Assembly (NCBI RefSeq): GCF_001613145.1
Contig: NZ_BDBU01000012.1
Coordinates: 186,001 to 250,000 of the forward strand
DNA from: Nocardia jejuensis NBRC 103114
Lineage (GTDB): Bacteria > Actinomycetota > Actinomycetes > Mycobacteriales > Mycobacteriaceae
Reading direction: 5' to 3'
DNA: 64,000 nucleotides
Below are positions 25,440-32,729 of the stretch, piece by piece. The notes beneath the pieces are model-generated. The model worked only from the letters and a program-made list of their open reading frames with translations. It ran no database searches and was not told where the DNA came from. Positions within the stretch are counted from its first letter, which is position 1. Each line of letters begins with the position of its first letter. The position numbers and the translations under genes were made by a program.

Positions 25440-27836
25440 GTGGGTTCCAATCAGGGTCCGAGCGTGAGTTCAGCCGGGCACTCCGAGGTCCGAGTACGCG
25501 GCGCCCGGGTTCACAATCTGGCCGATGTCACGGTCAGCCTGCCCCGCGACGCGCTGGTCGCCTTCACCGGTGTGTCCGGGTCCGGTAAGTCATCTCTGGC
25601 CTTCGGCACGCTCTACGCCGAATCCCAGCGACGCTATCTGGATTCGGTGGCTCCGTACGCACGACGCCTGCTGCACCAGGTCGAAGCTCCCGACGTCGAC
25701 GAGATCACCGGATTGCCGCCCTCGGTCGCGTTGTCGCAACGTCGTTCGGCTCCCTCCTCACGCTCGACGGTCGGCACGGTCACCACCGTCTCCAATTCGC
25801 TCCGCATGCTGATGTCCCGCGAGGGCGATTACCCCGCGGGCGCAGGGGTGCTGTACTCGGACTCGTTCTCCCCCAACACTGTCGAGGGCGCCTGCCCGCG
25901 CTGTCACGGTCAAGGTGTGGTGCACGAGGCGACGGAATCCTCCATGGTCCCCGACCCGGCGCTGAGCATCCGCGATGGCGCCATCGCGTCCTGGCCCGGC
26001 GCATGGCAGGGCAAGAACCTGCGCGACATCCTGGCGGTCCTGGGCTACGACATCGACCGCCCGTGGCACGAGCTGCCCGCATCCGCGCGCACCTGGATCC
26101 TGTTCACCGACGAGCGGCCCACGGTCACGGTCGAGCCCGAACGCGAAGCGGGCCGAATTCAGCGCCCCTACCAGGGCACCTACACCGGCGCGCGGGACCT
26201 GCTGCTGCGCTCCTACGCCGAATCCCGCAGCGAGAGCACCCGCACCCGTGCGGCGCAGTTCCTCGACACCCGCACCTGCCCGCTGTGCCACGGCAAACGC
26301 CTCAACCCGCAGGCGCTCGCGGTCACCTTCGCCGGTTACGACATCACCGAACTCGCTCGGCTGCCGCTCACCGGCCTGTCGGAAGTGTTGCGGCCGTACA
26401 CCTCTCGCTCCGGCGCGGCGGGCCTGCTGACCCAGGACCTGACCTCCCGCCTGAACGTCCTGGACGACCTGGGCCTGGGCTATCTCAGCGTGGACCGGGA
26501 AGCCCCCACGCTCTCGGCCGGGGAACTGCAACGCCTGCGCCTGGCCACCCAGTTGCGCTCGGGGCTGTTCGGGGTGGTGTACGTGCTCGACGAACCGTCC
26601 GCCGGATTGCATCCCGCCGATACCGTCGCCCTGACCGCAGTCCTGAACGGGCTCAAGGACTCCGGCAACAGCGTCTTCCTGGTCGAGCACGACCTCGACG
26701 TGGTGCGGCAGGCGGACTGGATCATCGATATCGGCCCCGGCGCGGGCGTGCACGGTGGACAGGTCCTCTACAGCGGACCGGTGGACGGGCTCCGGGCGGT
26801 CACCGAATCGGTGACCCGGCCTTACCTTTTCGGCGAGATGCACCGGCCCGAACATCGGACGCGCACCGCCACAAGCCATCTCGCACTGCGTGGCCTCGAC
26901 GGCAACAATCTGCAAGGGATCGACATCGATCTCCCGCTCGGCGTGTTCACCGCGGTCACCGGCGTCTCCGGTTCGGGTAAAACCACACTCCTGCATGCTA
27001 TTTCAGAACTCGCGCAGACCGATCCGGCGGTGACCAGGGTGGTGGAGGTCGACCAGCAGCCGATCGGCCGTACGCCCCGCTCGAACCTGGCCACCTATAC
27101 CGGCCTGTTCGACACCGTGCGCCGGCTCTTCGCCGACACCGACACCGCCCGCAACCGCGGATACACCGTCGGGCGATTCTCCTTCAATGTCGCCGAGGGC
27201 CGCTGCCCCACCTGCCAGGGCGAGGGCTACGTCTCGGTGGAACTGCTGTTTCTGCCCACCACCTACACCCCGTGCCCGACCTGCCACGGCGCCCGCTACA
27301 ACCCGCAGACCCTCGAAATCACCTTCCGCGACACCACCATCGCCCAGGTCCTGGACATGACCGTCGATCGCGCCACCGAATTCCTGGCCGACATCCCCGC
27401 CGCCGCGCGATCGCTGCACACCCTGGTCGATGTCGGACTGGGCTATCTGACCCTCGGCCAGCCCGCGACGGAGTTGTCCGGCGGAGAGGCCCAACGGGTC
27501 AAACTCGCCACCGAACTGCAGCGCACCCGCCGCACCGGCACCGTCTACCTCCTCGACGAACCGACCACGGGACTGCATCCCGCCGACACCGATGTGCTAC
27601 TGCGCCAGCTGAATTCACTTGTCGAGGGTGGTGCGACAGTCGTCGTCGCCGAACACGACATGCCCGTGGTCGCCCAGGCCGACCACGTCATCGATCTCGG
27701 CCCGGGCGGAGGTGGCAACGGCGGTCGGGTCATCGCCCAGGGCACCCCGCGACAGGTCGCGAACACATCGGCCAGCAAGACCGCGCCCTACCTGCGCGAT
27801 CACCTCACCGACTCGAACCTCACGCAGAGGAATTGA
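25440..27836 (+). CDS. Short UvrA-like ABC-class ATPase
   Basis: The product has 798 residues, shorter than the roughly 940-970 of repair UvrA. The GTG at 25440 follows AAGGTAGGA. It has two ATPase cassettes: Walker A GVSGSGKSS and GVSGSGKTT, signatures LSAGELQRL and LSGGEAQRV, and Walker B VLDEPSAGLHP and LLDEPTTGLHP. Zinc-finger CxxC pairs are present (CPRCHG, CPLCHG, CPTCQG, CPTCHG). The short form fits class II UvrA, which lacks the UvrB-binding insert. Members such as DrrC are linked to resistance to DNA-binding drugs. A 98-residue unknown follows after 40 bases. Confidence 0.9.
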   Translation: MGSNQGPSVSSAGHSEVRVRGARVHNLADVTVSLPRDALVAFTGVSGSGKSSLAFGTLYAESQRRYLDSVAPYARRLLHQVEAPDVDEITGLPPSVALSQRRSAPSSRSTVGTVTTVSNSLRMLMSREGDYPAGAGVLYSDSFSPNTVEGACPRCHGQGVVHEATESSMVPDPALSIRDGAIASWPGAWQGKNLRDILAVLGYDIDRPWHELPASARTWILFTDERPTVTVEPEREAGRIQRPYQGTYTGARDLLLRSYAESRSESTRTRAAQFLDTRTCPLCHGKRLNPQALAVTFAGYDITELARLPLTGLSEVLRPYTSRSGAAGLLTQDLTSRLNVLDDLGLGYLSVDREAPTLSAGELQRLRLATQLRSGLFGVVYVLDEPSAGLHPADTVALTAVLNGLKDSGNSVFLVEHDLDVVRQADWIIDIGPGAGVHGGQVLYSGPVDGLRAVTESVTRPYLFGEMHRPEHRTRTATSHLALRGLDGNNLQGIDIDLPLGVFTAVTGVSGSGKTTLLHAISELAQTDPAVTRVVEVDQQPIGRTPRSNLATYTGLFDTVRRLFADTDTARNRGYTVGRFSFNVAEGRCPTCQGEGYVSVELLFLPTTYTPCPTCHGARYNPQTLEITFRDTTIAQVLDMTVDRATEFLADIPAAARSLHTLVDVGLGYLTLGQPATELSGGEAQRVKLATELQRTRRTGTVYLLDEPTTGLHPADTDVLLRQLNSLVEGGATVVVAEHDMPVVAQADHVIDLGPGGGGNGGRVIAQGTPRQVANTSASKTAPYLRDHLTDSNLTQRN

Positions 27837-27876
27837 CCTCACTCACCGCACCATCGAATGAATGGAGCAACCCGTG

Positions 27877-28173
27877 ATGTCCGACCGATCGGCAGAACCC
27901 GCAGTCGCCGTCGCGTACTCCCACCTGTTCGCGGGCTTGGAGCTCGACCTTCCCGAGGACACCTTCGACGTCACCTTCTCCGACGGCGCCGAGACCGACG
28001 CGTCCCAGGTCACCGATCCCGCAGGCAATCTCGGCCTCGACGTGAACGCCTACCGGACTCGCGCAGGCACCGAGATCCCCGCCACCGTCTGGCCCCTCAC
28101 CGTGCTTCGACGGTCCAAGGGTACGACCCGCGTGAAACTGGGCACACCGGTGCGCACGGATCAGCAGAACTGA
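27877..28173 (+). CDS. Small acidic protein downstream of the UvrA-like gene, unknown
   Basis: The product has 98 residues. The ATG at 27877 has GGAG 9 bases upstream; the preceding in-frame GTG is also possible. The sequence is acidic in its first half (LELDLPEDTFDVTFSDG) and ends with basic strand-like segments (LRRSKGTTRVKLG). It has no signal, membrane segment or recognised domain. Its closeness to the UvrA-like gene suggests co-transcription and perhaps a joint function. Confidence 0.6.
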   Translation: MSDRSAEPAVAVAYSHLFAGLELDLPEDTFDVTFSDGAETDASQVTDPAGNLGLDVNAYRTRAGTEIPATVWPLTVLRRSKGTTRVKLGTPVRTDQQN

Positions 28174-28267
28174 CCCCGCAGCTACAACGATCCCGCATGA
28201 AACTCGGTGAAGAGTTCATCCCGGGGTTCACACCCTCCCTGTGACACGAGACGCGTTCCTTCCGGTC

Positions 28268-28747
28268 CTAGGACCTGGTGTCGAATTCCGGACGCGACAA
28301 CGCCGCCACGTCAGGAATCCCGGCCGTCGAGAACTCTCGCGCTGTCGCGGCCGATTCGGCATCACGGCTGCGATTCCGCTGGATCTCATCGTGGTGCGCG
28401 ATGGTCCACTCGATCAGCGCCGAAACGATCTCGTACAACCCCTGCCCGAGCGGAGTGAGCGCGTACTCCACTCGGGGCGGCACTTCCGGGTAGGAGGTTC
28501 GGCTCACCAGCCCGTCCTGCGTGAGCTGGCGCAGAGTCAAGGTCAGCATGCGCTGGGAGATACCGGTCACGGCGTAGTGCAGATCGCCGTAGCGCCGTGG
28601 ACCGTTCTCCAGCACGGAGATCACCAGCAGACTCCACTTGTCCCCCACCCGGTCGAGAACCTCGCGGATGGAATCCATTCGTCCGGCGGGCAGGCCCGCG
28701 CAGGGCCCGATCCCGGCCGCGCCGACAGCTCCGAGCTTGTCTTCCAT
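28268..28747 (-). CDS. HxlR-family transcriptional regulator
   Basis: The product has 159 residues. The ATG at 28747 follows GGAGGG by 11 bases; an ATG at 28756 is too close to it. It has the HxlR core VGDKWSLLVISVLENGPRRYGDL, then the recognition helix GISQRMLTLTLRQL and the wing VEYALTPLGQGLYE. It is divergent from an SDR-like gene with a 104-base gap, the usual layout for an HxlR regulator and its target. Cysteines are present only in the N-terminal tail, so redox sensing is uncertain. Confidence 0.9.
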   Translation of the reverse strand: MEDKLGAVGAAGIGPCAGLPAGRMDSIREVLDRVGDKWSLLVISVLENGPRRYGDLHYAVTGISQRMLTLTLRQLTQDGLVSRTSYPEVPPRVEYALTPLGQGLYEIVSALIEWTIAHHDEIQRNRSRDAESAATAREFSTAGIPDVAALSRPEFDTRS

Positions 28748-28851
28748 TACGCACATTTCCCTCCGGCACGGACATGAATGTGCCTTTTGTATGGACTCTC
28801 CCGATGACCAATCCTGGTGCTCCACACCAAAAGTAGGAAATGGAGAGTCTC

Positions 28852-29577
28852 ATGTCGAAAGTCATCGCAGTTCTCGGCGCGGGCACCGGACTCGGAGCCG
28901 CGGTCGCCCAGCGTTTCGGGCGCGAAGGTTTCCGGGTCGCTCTGGTAGGACGACGCCCGGACCGTCTCCACAGGCTCGGTGAGCAGCTCGCGTCCGAAGG
29001 GATCGAGGCGGTCCCCTTCGCCGCGGATCTGTCCGACCCCGCGCAGGTGCCCGCCCTGATCGCGGCCATCCGCGACCACTTCGGCCGGATCGACGTGGTC
29101 GAATACGGCCCTATCGGCGGCGACCATGCCTTCACTCCCGCAGCCGAACTCGACGCCGCAACCATGGCAGAGCTGATACCGCTGTTGCTGCTCACCCCGA
29201 TCGAAGTGGTGCGCGCCGTGCTGCCGGAATGGACCGAACGCGGCGACGGCGCCTTCCTGCTGACCCACGGCTACTCGGCCGTGCAGGCCCTTCCCTACCT
29301 GAGCGGGGTCGGACCGGTCATGGCCGCAGCACGCAACTACGCCTACTCGCTGCACGGAGAGCTGGCCGAGACCGGTATCTACGTGGGCACACTGGCCATC
29401 GCCGCATATATCGCCCACAGCGAGATCACCGAATCAGCGCTCGCCGCAACGGACTCGGAACTTCCCGTCGTGGACCCGGACGACCTCGCGGAGCACTACT
29501 GGGATATGTACCTCACCCGAAACCGAGTCGAACAGATCCACCCCGAAAACCCCGGCGTGCATCCCGCGGCCCGCTGA
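28852..29577 (+). CDS. Atypical SDR-fold protein lacking the catalytic Tyr and Lys
   Basis: The product has 241 residues. The ATG at 28852 follows GGAGAG. The nucleotide-binding GAGTGLG is intact and ALVGRRPDRL suggests NADP. Where SDRs have YxxxK, this protein reads SGVGPVMAAARNYAYSL: Val replaces Tyr and Met replaces Lys. It therefore probably does not use classic SDR chemistry and may bind cofactor as a sensor or catalyse differently. It is divergent from HxlR. Other proteins of this subfamily share the change, to my recollection, so it need not be decay. Confidence 0.82.
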   Translation: MSKVIAVLGAGTGLGAAVAQRFGREGFRVALVGRRPDRLHRLGEQLASEGIEAVPFAADLSDPAQVPALIAAIRDHFGRIDVVEYGPIGGDHAFTPAAELDAATMAELIPLLLLTPIEVVRAVLPEWTERGDGAFLLTHGYSAVQALPYLSGVGPVMAAARNYAYSLHGELAETGIYVGTLAIAAYIAHSEITESALAATDSELPVVDPDDLAEHYWDMYLTRNRVEQIHPENPGVHPAAR

Positions 29578-29619
29578 CGAGCGAGCGAATCAGCGCCCCA
29601 CGCCCGTGGTCCCGGCGGC

Positions 29620-31212
29620 TCATCCGAGGATGAGCGAGGCCGCGCGTTCGCCGATCATCATGGTGGCCGCGTTGGTATTGCCGCCGACGATGCTCGGCAT
29701 GATCGAGGCGTCGGCAACCCGCAGTCCTTCGACTCCGCGCACCCGCAGCATCGGATCCACCACCGCGCGCTCATCCACACCCATCCGGCAGGTTCCGACG
29801 GGGTGATAGACGGTGGTTGCCCGGTTGAGGAGTTCGGCGGCCAGGTCCGCGGGGGTGGGGTGCTGCGGGCCGGGAGAGATCTCGGTGTCCACCGCGCCCG
29901 CAATCGACTTGGCGGCCATGACTTCTCGGATCAACGTCATTCCGTACACGAGGGTGTCCACATCGCGTTGCTCGGCGAGATAGTTCGGGTCGATGGCCGG
30001 CGCCGCGGTGGGGTCGGCCGAGGTGAGTCGCAGCGAGCCCCTGCTCTGCGGGTAGATCAGCGTCGACATGACGGTCAGGGCGCGGCGCGCGTCGGGGAGG
30101 CGGCTGATCGGGGCATCCTGGTTCGGACTGGGATATCCCCACGGCAGGACGTGCAGCTGAAGATCGGGCACCGCTGCCGCATACGGGGTGCGCAGGAACG
30201 CGACGACCTCGAACACACTGCGCGCCATCCAGGTGCTGTTGTTGCGCAGGGATTCCCGCAGGAAGGAGCGGGCGATGTACCCCGGCGACTGACGGTGCAC
30301 GCCGGTCGGCATCGCGAAGGTCATCGGGACGAACAGGTGGTCGTGCAGGTTGTCGCCCACCGGGAGGTCCGCGACGACATCGATACCGAACGCGCGCAGG
30401 TGGTCGGCCGGTCCGATGCCCGAGAGCATGAGCAACTGCGGGGACCCGAAAGTGCCCGCGCTGACGATCACTTCGCGCTCGGCGCGCAGTGATTCGGTTC
30501 CGTGCGCGGTCCGGTACTCCACCCCGACGGCGCGGCCGTTCTCGATCACCACACGCATCACGTGCGTATCGGGCAGCACGGTCAGGGTTTTCGGGCGATC
30601 TTCCAGATATCCGACCGAGGTGCTGTAGCGCAATCCATCGCTGTTGCTCTGCTGGAAGAGCGAGACGCCGTCCTGTTCAGCGCCGTTGTAGTCGGGATTG
30701 CGTGCCGCGCCGGTGGTTTCGGTCAGCGCCTGGATGAACGACTCGGATGCGGGCGCCACAGCACGCGAGCGAATCACCTTGATCGGGCCGGAGCCACCGC
30801 GGAACTCGTTCGCGCCGTCCTCGAACGATTCGAACTTCTTGAAGCTCGGCAGTACCTCCTCGTAGGACCACCCGGTGTTGCCCTCGGCGGCCCAGTCGTC
30901 GAAATTGCGCCGGTTACCGCGAACGAACACCATCCCGTTGACCGAGCTCGACCCGCCGACGACTTTTCCGTGTGTCTGCGGGACTCTGCGACCCAGCGCA
31001 TGCTTCTGCTCGACGGTGTGGTGACCCCAGTCGACCATCTTCTTGAGCTGCGGCACCGCATGCATCGGGCCGATCAATCCGGGCTTGCGCACCAGCCTGA
31101 TGTTGTCCCGACGACCCGCCTCGAACAGGGTGACCTCGGCCCCCGTATCGGCCAGTCTCCGCGCGATGACGGCTCCGGCACTGCCGGAACCGACGACGAT
31201 ATAGTCCGCCAC
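29620..31212 (-). CDS. GMC-family FAD-dependent oxidoreductase (choline-dehydrogenase-like)
   Basis: The product has 530 residues. The GTG at 31212 (VADYIVVGSGSAG) places the FAD motif at the N-terminus as usual; a longer frame begins at 31284. It has GMC signatures GKVVGGSSSVNGMVF and SAGTFGSPQLLMLSGIG, the C-terminal active-site HPVGTCRMG and the NTNAATMMIGERAA block. It oxidises alcohols to aldehydes or ketones. There is no signal peptide. It converges on the SDR-like gene with 42 bases between and is divergent from SsuD. Confidence 0.92.
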   Translation of the reverse strand: MADYIVVGSGSAGAVIARRLADTGAEVTLFEAGRRDNIRLVRKPGLIGPMHAVPQLKKMVDWGHHTVEQKHALGRRVPQTHGKVVGGSSSVNGMVFVRGNRRNFDDWAAEGNTGWSYEEVLPSFKKFESFEDGANEFRGGSGPIKVIRSRAVAPASESFIQALTETTGAARNPDYNGAEQDGVSLFQQSNSDGLRYSTSVGYLEDRPKTLTVLPDTHVMRVVIENGRAVGVEYRTAHGTESLRAEREVIVSAGTFGSPQLLMLSGIGPADHLRAFGIDVVADLPVGDNLHDHLFVPMTFAMPTGVHRQSPGYIARSFLRESLRNNSTWMARSVFEVVAFLRTPYAAAVPDLQLHVLPWGYPSPNQDAPISRLPDARRALTVMSTLIYPQSRGSLRLTSADPTAAPAIDPNYLAEQRDVDTLVYGMTLIREVMAAKSIAGAVDTEISPGPQHPTPADLAAELLNRATTVYHPVGTCRMGVDERAVVDPMLRVRGVEGLRVADASIMPSIVGGNTNAATMMIGERAASLILG

Positions 31213-31361
31213 GATCTTCCCCCAGAACGTTTCGCCGGACGCCACCGACGGCACTAGAACGTGTGGCAACTTTAGTCGAAACACGCTGCACAGGAGCCTG
31301 ATTCAGATTTCTCGCTCAATGAGGCAGCGCCCCGAAATATAGGGGCACGGAAGTAAGCGAT

Positions 31362-31373
31362 ATGCCGCGGCAT
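31362..31373. promoter_or_regulatory. Perfect palindrome in the GMC/SsuD divergent region
   Basis: ATGCCGCGGCAT is a perfect 12-bp palindrome in the 393-base gap between two divergent genes. It is a possible operator; no regulator is adjacent. Confidence 0.3.
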
Positions 31374-31433
31374 TCGGATATCCCTTCGATCGGACGGTTC
31401 GAGGCGGGGCTTCGTCCCTGCGTAGGGCCCACT

Positions 31434-31456
31434 CTTCCGGCGCTGGCCGCCGGAAG
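31434..31456 (+). other. Leader hairpin upstream of SsuD-like gene
   Basis: A perfect 9-bp stem, CTTCCGGCG with CGCCGGAAG, surrounds the loop CTGGC, about 150 bases before the SsuD start. It may be part of a structured leader or an attenuator; no known riboswitch pattern was recognised. Confidence 0.35.
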
Positions 31457-31605
31457 CGCTGAGACGTGGCCTGACCTCGGCTCACGCACCCGCGTCAGTT
31501 CGGATCAGCCCGGCCGAAAACCTCCGGGGTGTCGACGTCGGCGTGGAATGGTGGACGCCGCGGCCGCAACGAGTCTCGTCGGCCGTTCACGAAGGAGAGT
31601 TTCGT

Positions 31606-32685
31606 ATGGGTGACCCGCACTTCCACTGGTACCTCCCGACCTCGGGCGATGGACGGGAAGTGATCGGTGCGCTGCAGTCCGCGGGCGTCATCGGCACCGC
31701 GTCGGCACACCGGGCGCCGAGTCTGGACTACCTGACCCTGGTGGCGAAGACGGCCGAGCAACTGGGGTTCGAGGCGGTGCTGACCCCGACGGGGACCTGG
31801 TGCGCGGATGCCTGGATCACGACGGCGGCATTGATTCCGCAGACGTCCCGCCTGAAGTTCCTCGTCGCGTTCCGGCCCGGACTCATCACCCCGACCCTCG
31901 CCGCCCAGCAGGCGGCCACGTTCGCCCAATTGTCCGGTGGCCGAATCGCTTTGAACGTGGTGACCGGCGGGGACGCCGAGGAGCAGGCCCGGTTCGGTGA
32001 CCGGCTCTCCAAGACCGAGAGGTACGCCCGCACCGACGAGTTCCTCCAGGTGATTCGCAAGGCGTGGACCGGCCGGCCGAGTGATTTCTCGGGCAAGTAT
32101 TTCGACGTGACCGGCGCGATGGTGCTGCCCGCGCCGTCGCCGGTTCCGGAGGTGTTCTTCGGTGGGGCGAGCGAGGCGGCGCGGGAGGTCGCCGCCAAGA
32201 ACGTCGACACCTATCTCACCTGGACCGAACCTCCCGCCGCGGTGGGCGAACTGATCGATGATCTGCGGGCCCGGGCCGAGAAGTACGGCCGGAAGCTGAC
32301 TTTCGGCATCCGGGCACACGTGATCACCCGGGACACCCACGAACAGGCCTGGGCCGAGGCGCGAAACCTACTGTCCCGCATGGACCCGGCGATCATAGAG
32401 CTGGCGCGGGCCCGCCTGGCGCAGGGGGAATCGGAAGGGCAGCGCCGGCAGCTGGAACTCAATGCCGATCGGGACAACCTCGAGGTGTACCCCGGACTCT
32501 GGGCGGGGTACGGACTCGTGCGGCCCGGCGCGGGCACCGCGCTGGTCGGCAGCCACGCCGAGGTCGCCGACCTCATCGAGCAGTACCGTGCCGTCGGGGT
32601 CGACCATTTCATCCTGTCCGGCCAGCCGCATATCGAAGAGGCGTACTGGTTCGGCGAAGGCGTCCTTCCGCTGGTCACGAAGTAA
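31606..32685 (+). CDS. FMNH2-dependent alkanesulfonate monooxygenase (SsuD-like)
   Basis: The product has 359 residues. The ATG at 31606 follows AAGGAG. It is a luciferase-like fold close to SsuD: HFHWYLPTSGDGR at the start, RFLVAFRPG-type core (LKFLVAFRPGLITPT), LNVVTGGD and FGGASEAA. It cleaves alkanesulfonates to aldehyde and sulfite with reduced FMN supplied by a separate reductase. No ssuABC transporter or ssuE reductase is adjacent, so it depends on genes elsewhere. It ends convergently with the CocE-like gene at a shared hairpin. Confidence 0.9.
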   Translation: MGDPHFHWYLPTSGDGREVIGALQSAGVIGTASAHRAPSLDYLTLVAKTAEQLGFEAVLTPTGTWCADAWITTAALIPQTSRLKFLVAFRPGLITPTLAAQQAATFAQLSGGRIALNVVTGGDAEEQARFGDRLSKTERYARTDEFLQVIRKAWTGRPSDFSGKYFDVTGAMVLPAPSPVPEVFFGGASEAAREVAAKNVDTYLTWTEPPAAVGELIDDLRARAEKYGRKLTFGIRAHVITRDTHEQAWAEARNLLSRMDPAIIELARARLAQGESEGQRRQLELNADRDNLEVYPGLWAGYGLVRPGAGTALVGSHAEVADLIEQYRAVGVDHFILSGQPHIEEAYWFGEGVLPLVTK

Positions 32686-32699
32686 GCAGCGGAGGGACT

Positions 32700-32729
32700 T
32701 TCAACGGCGGCCGGTCAGCCGCCGTTGAA
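32700..32729. terminator. Bidirectional terminator shared by convergent genes
   Basis: There is a perfect 12-bp stem, TTCAACGGCGGC with GCCGCCGTTGAA, around the loop CGGTCA. It lies 15 bases past the SsuD stop, and its right arm encodes the last codons of the CocE-like gene. Confidence 0.8.

Noticed and set aside
25758..27578. Minus-strand frames inside the UvrA-like gene
   Set aside because: The plus-strand protein has all ABC motifs and zinc CxxC pairs; the minus frames are Gly/Val/Gln-rich shadows.
31374..31605. SAM or other sulfur-related riboswitch before the SsuD-like gene
   Set aside because: A hairpin is present but I could not match the conserved core of any known riboswitch class.
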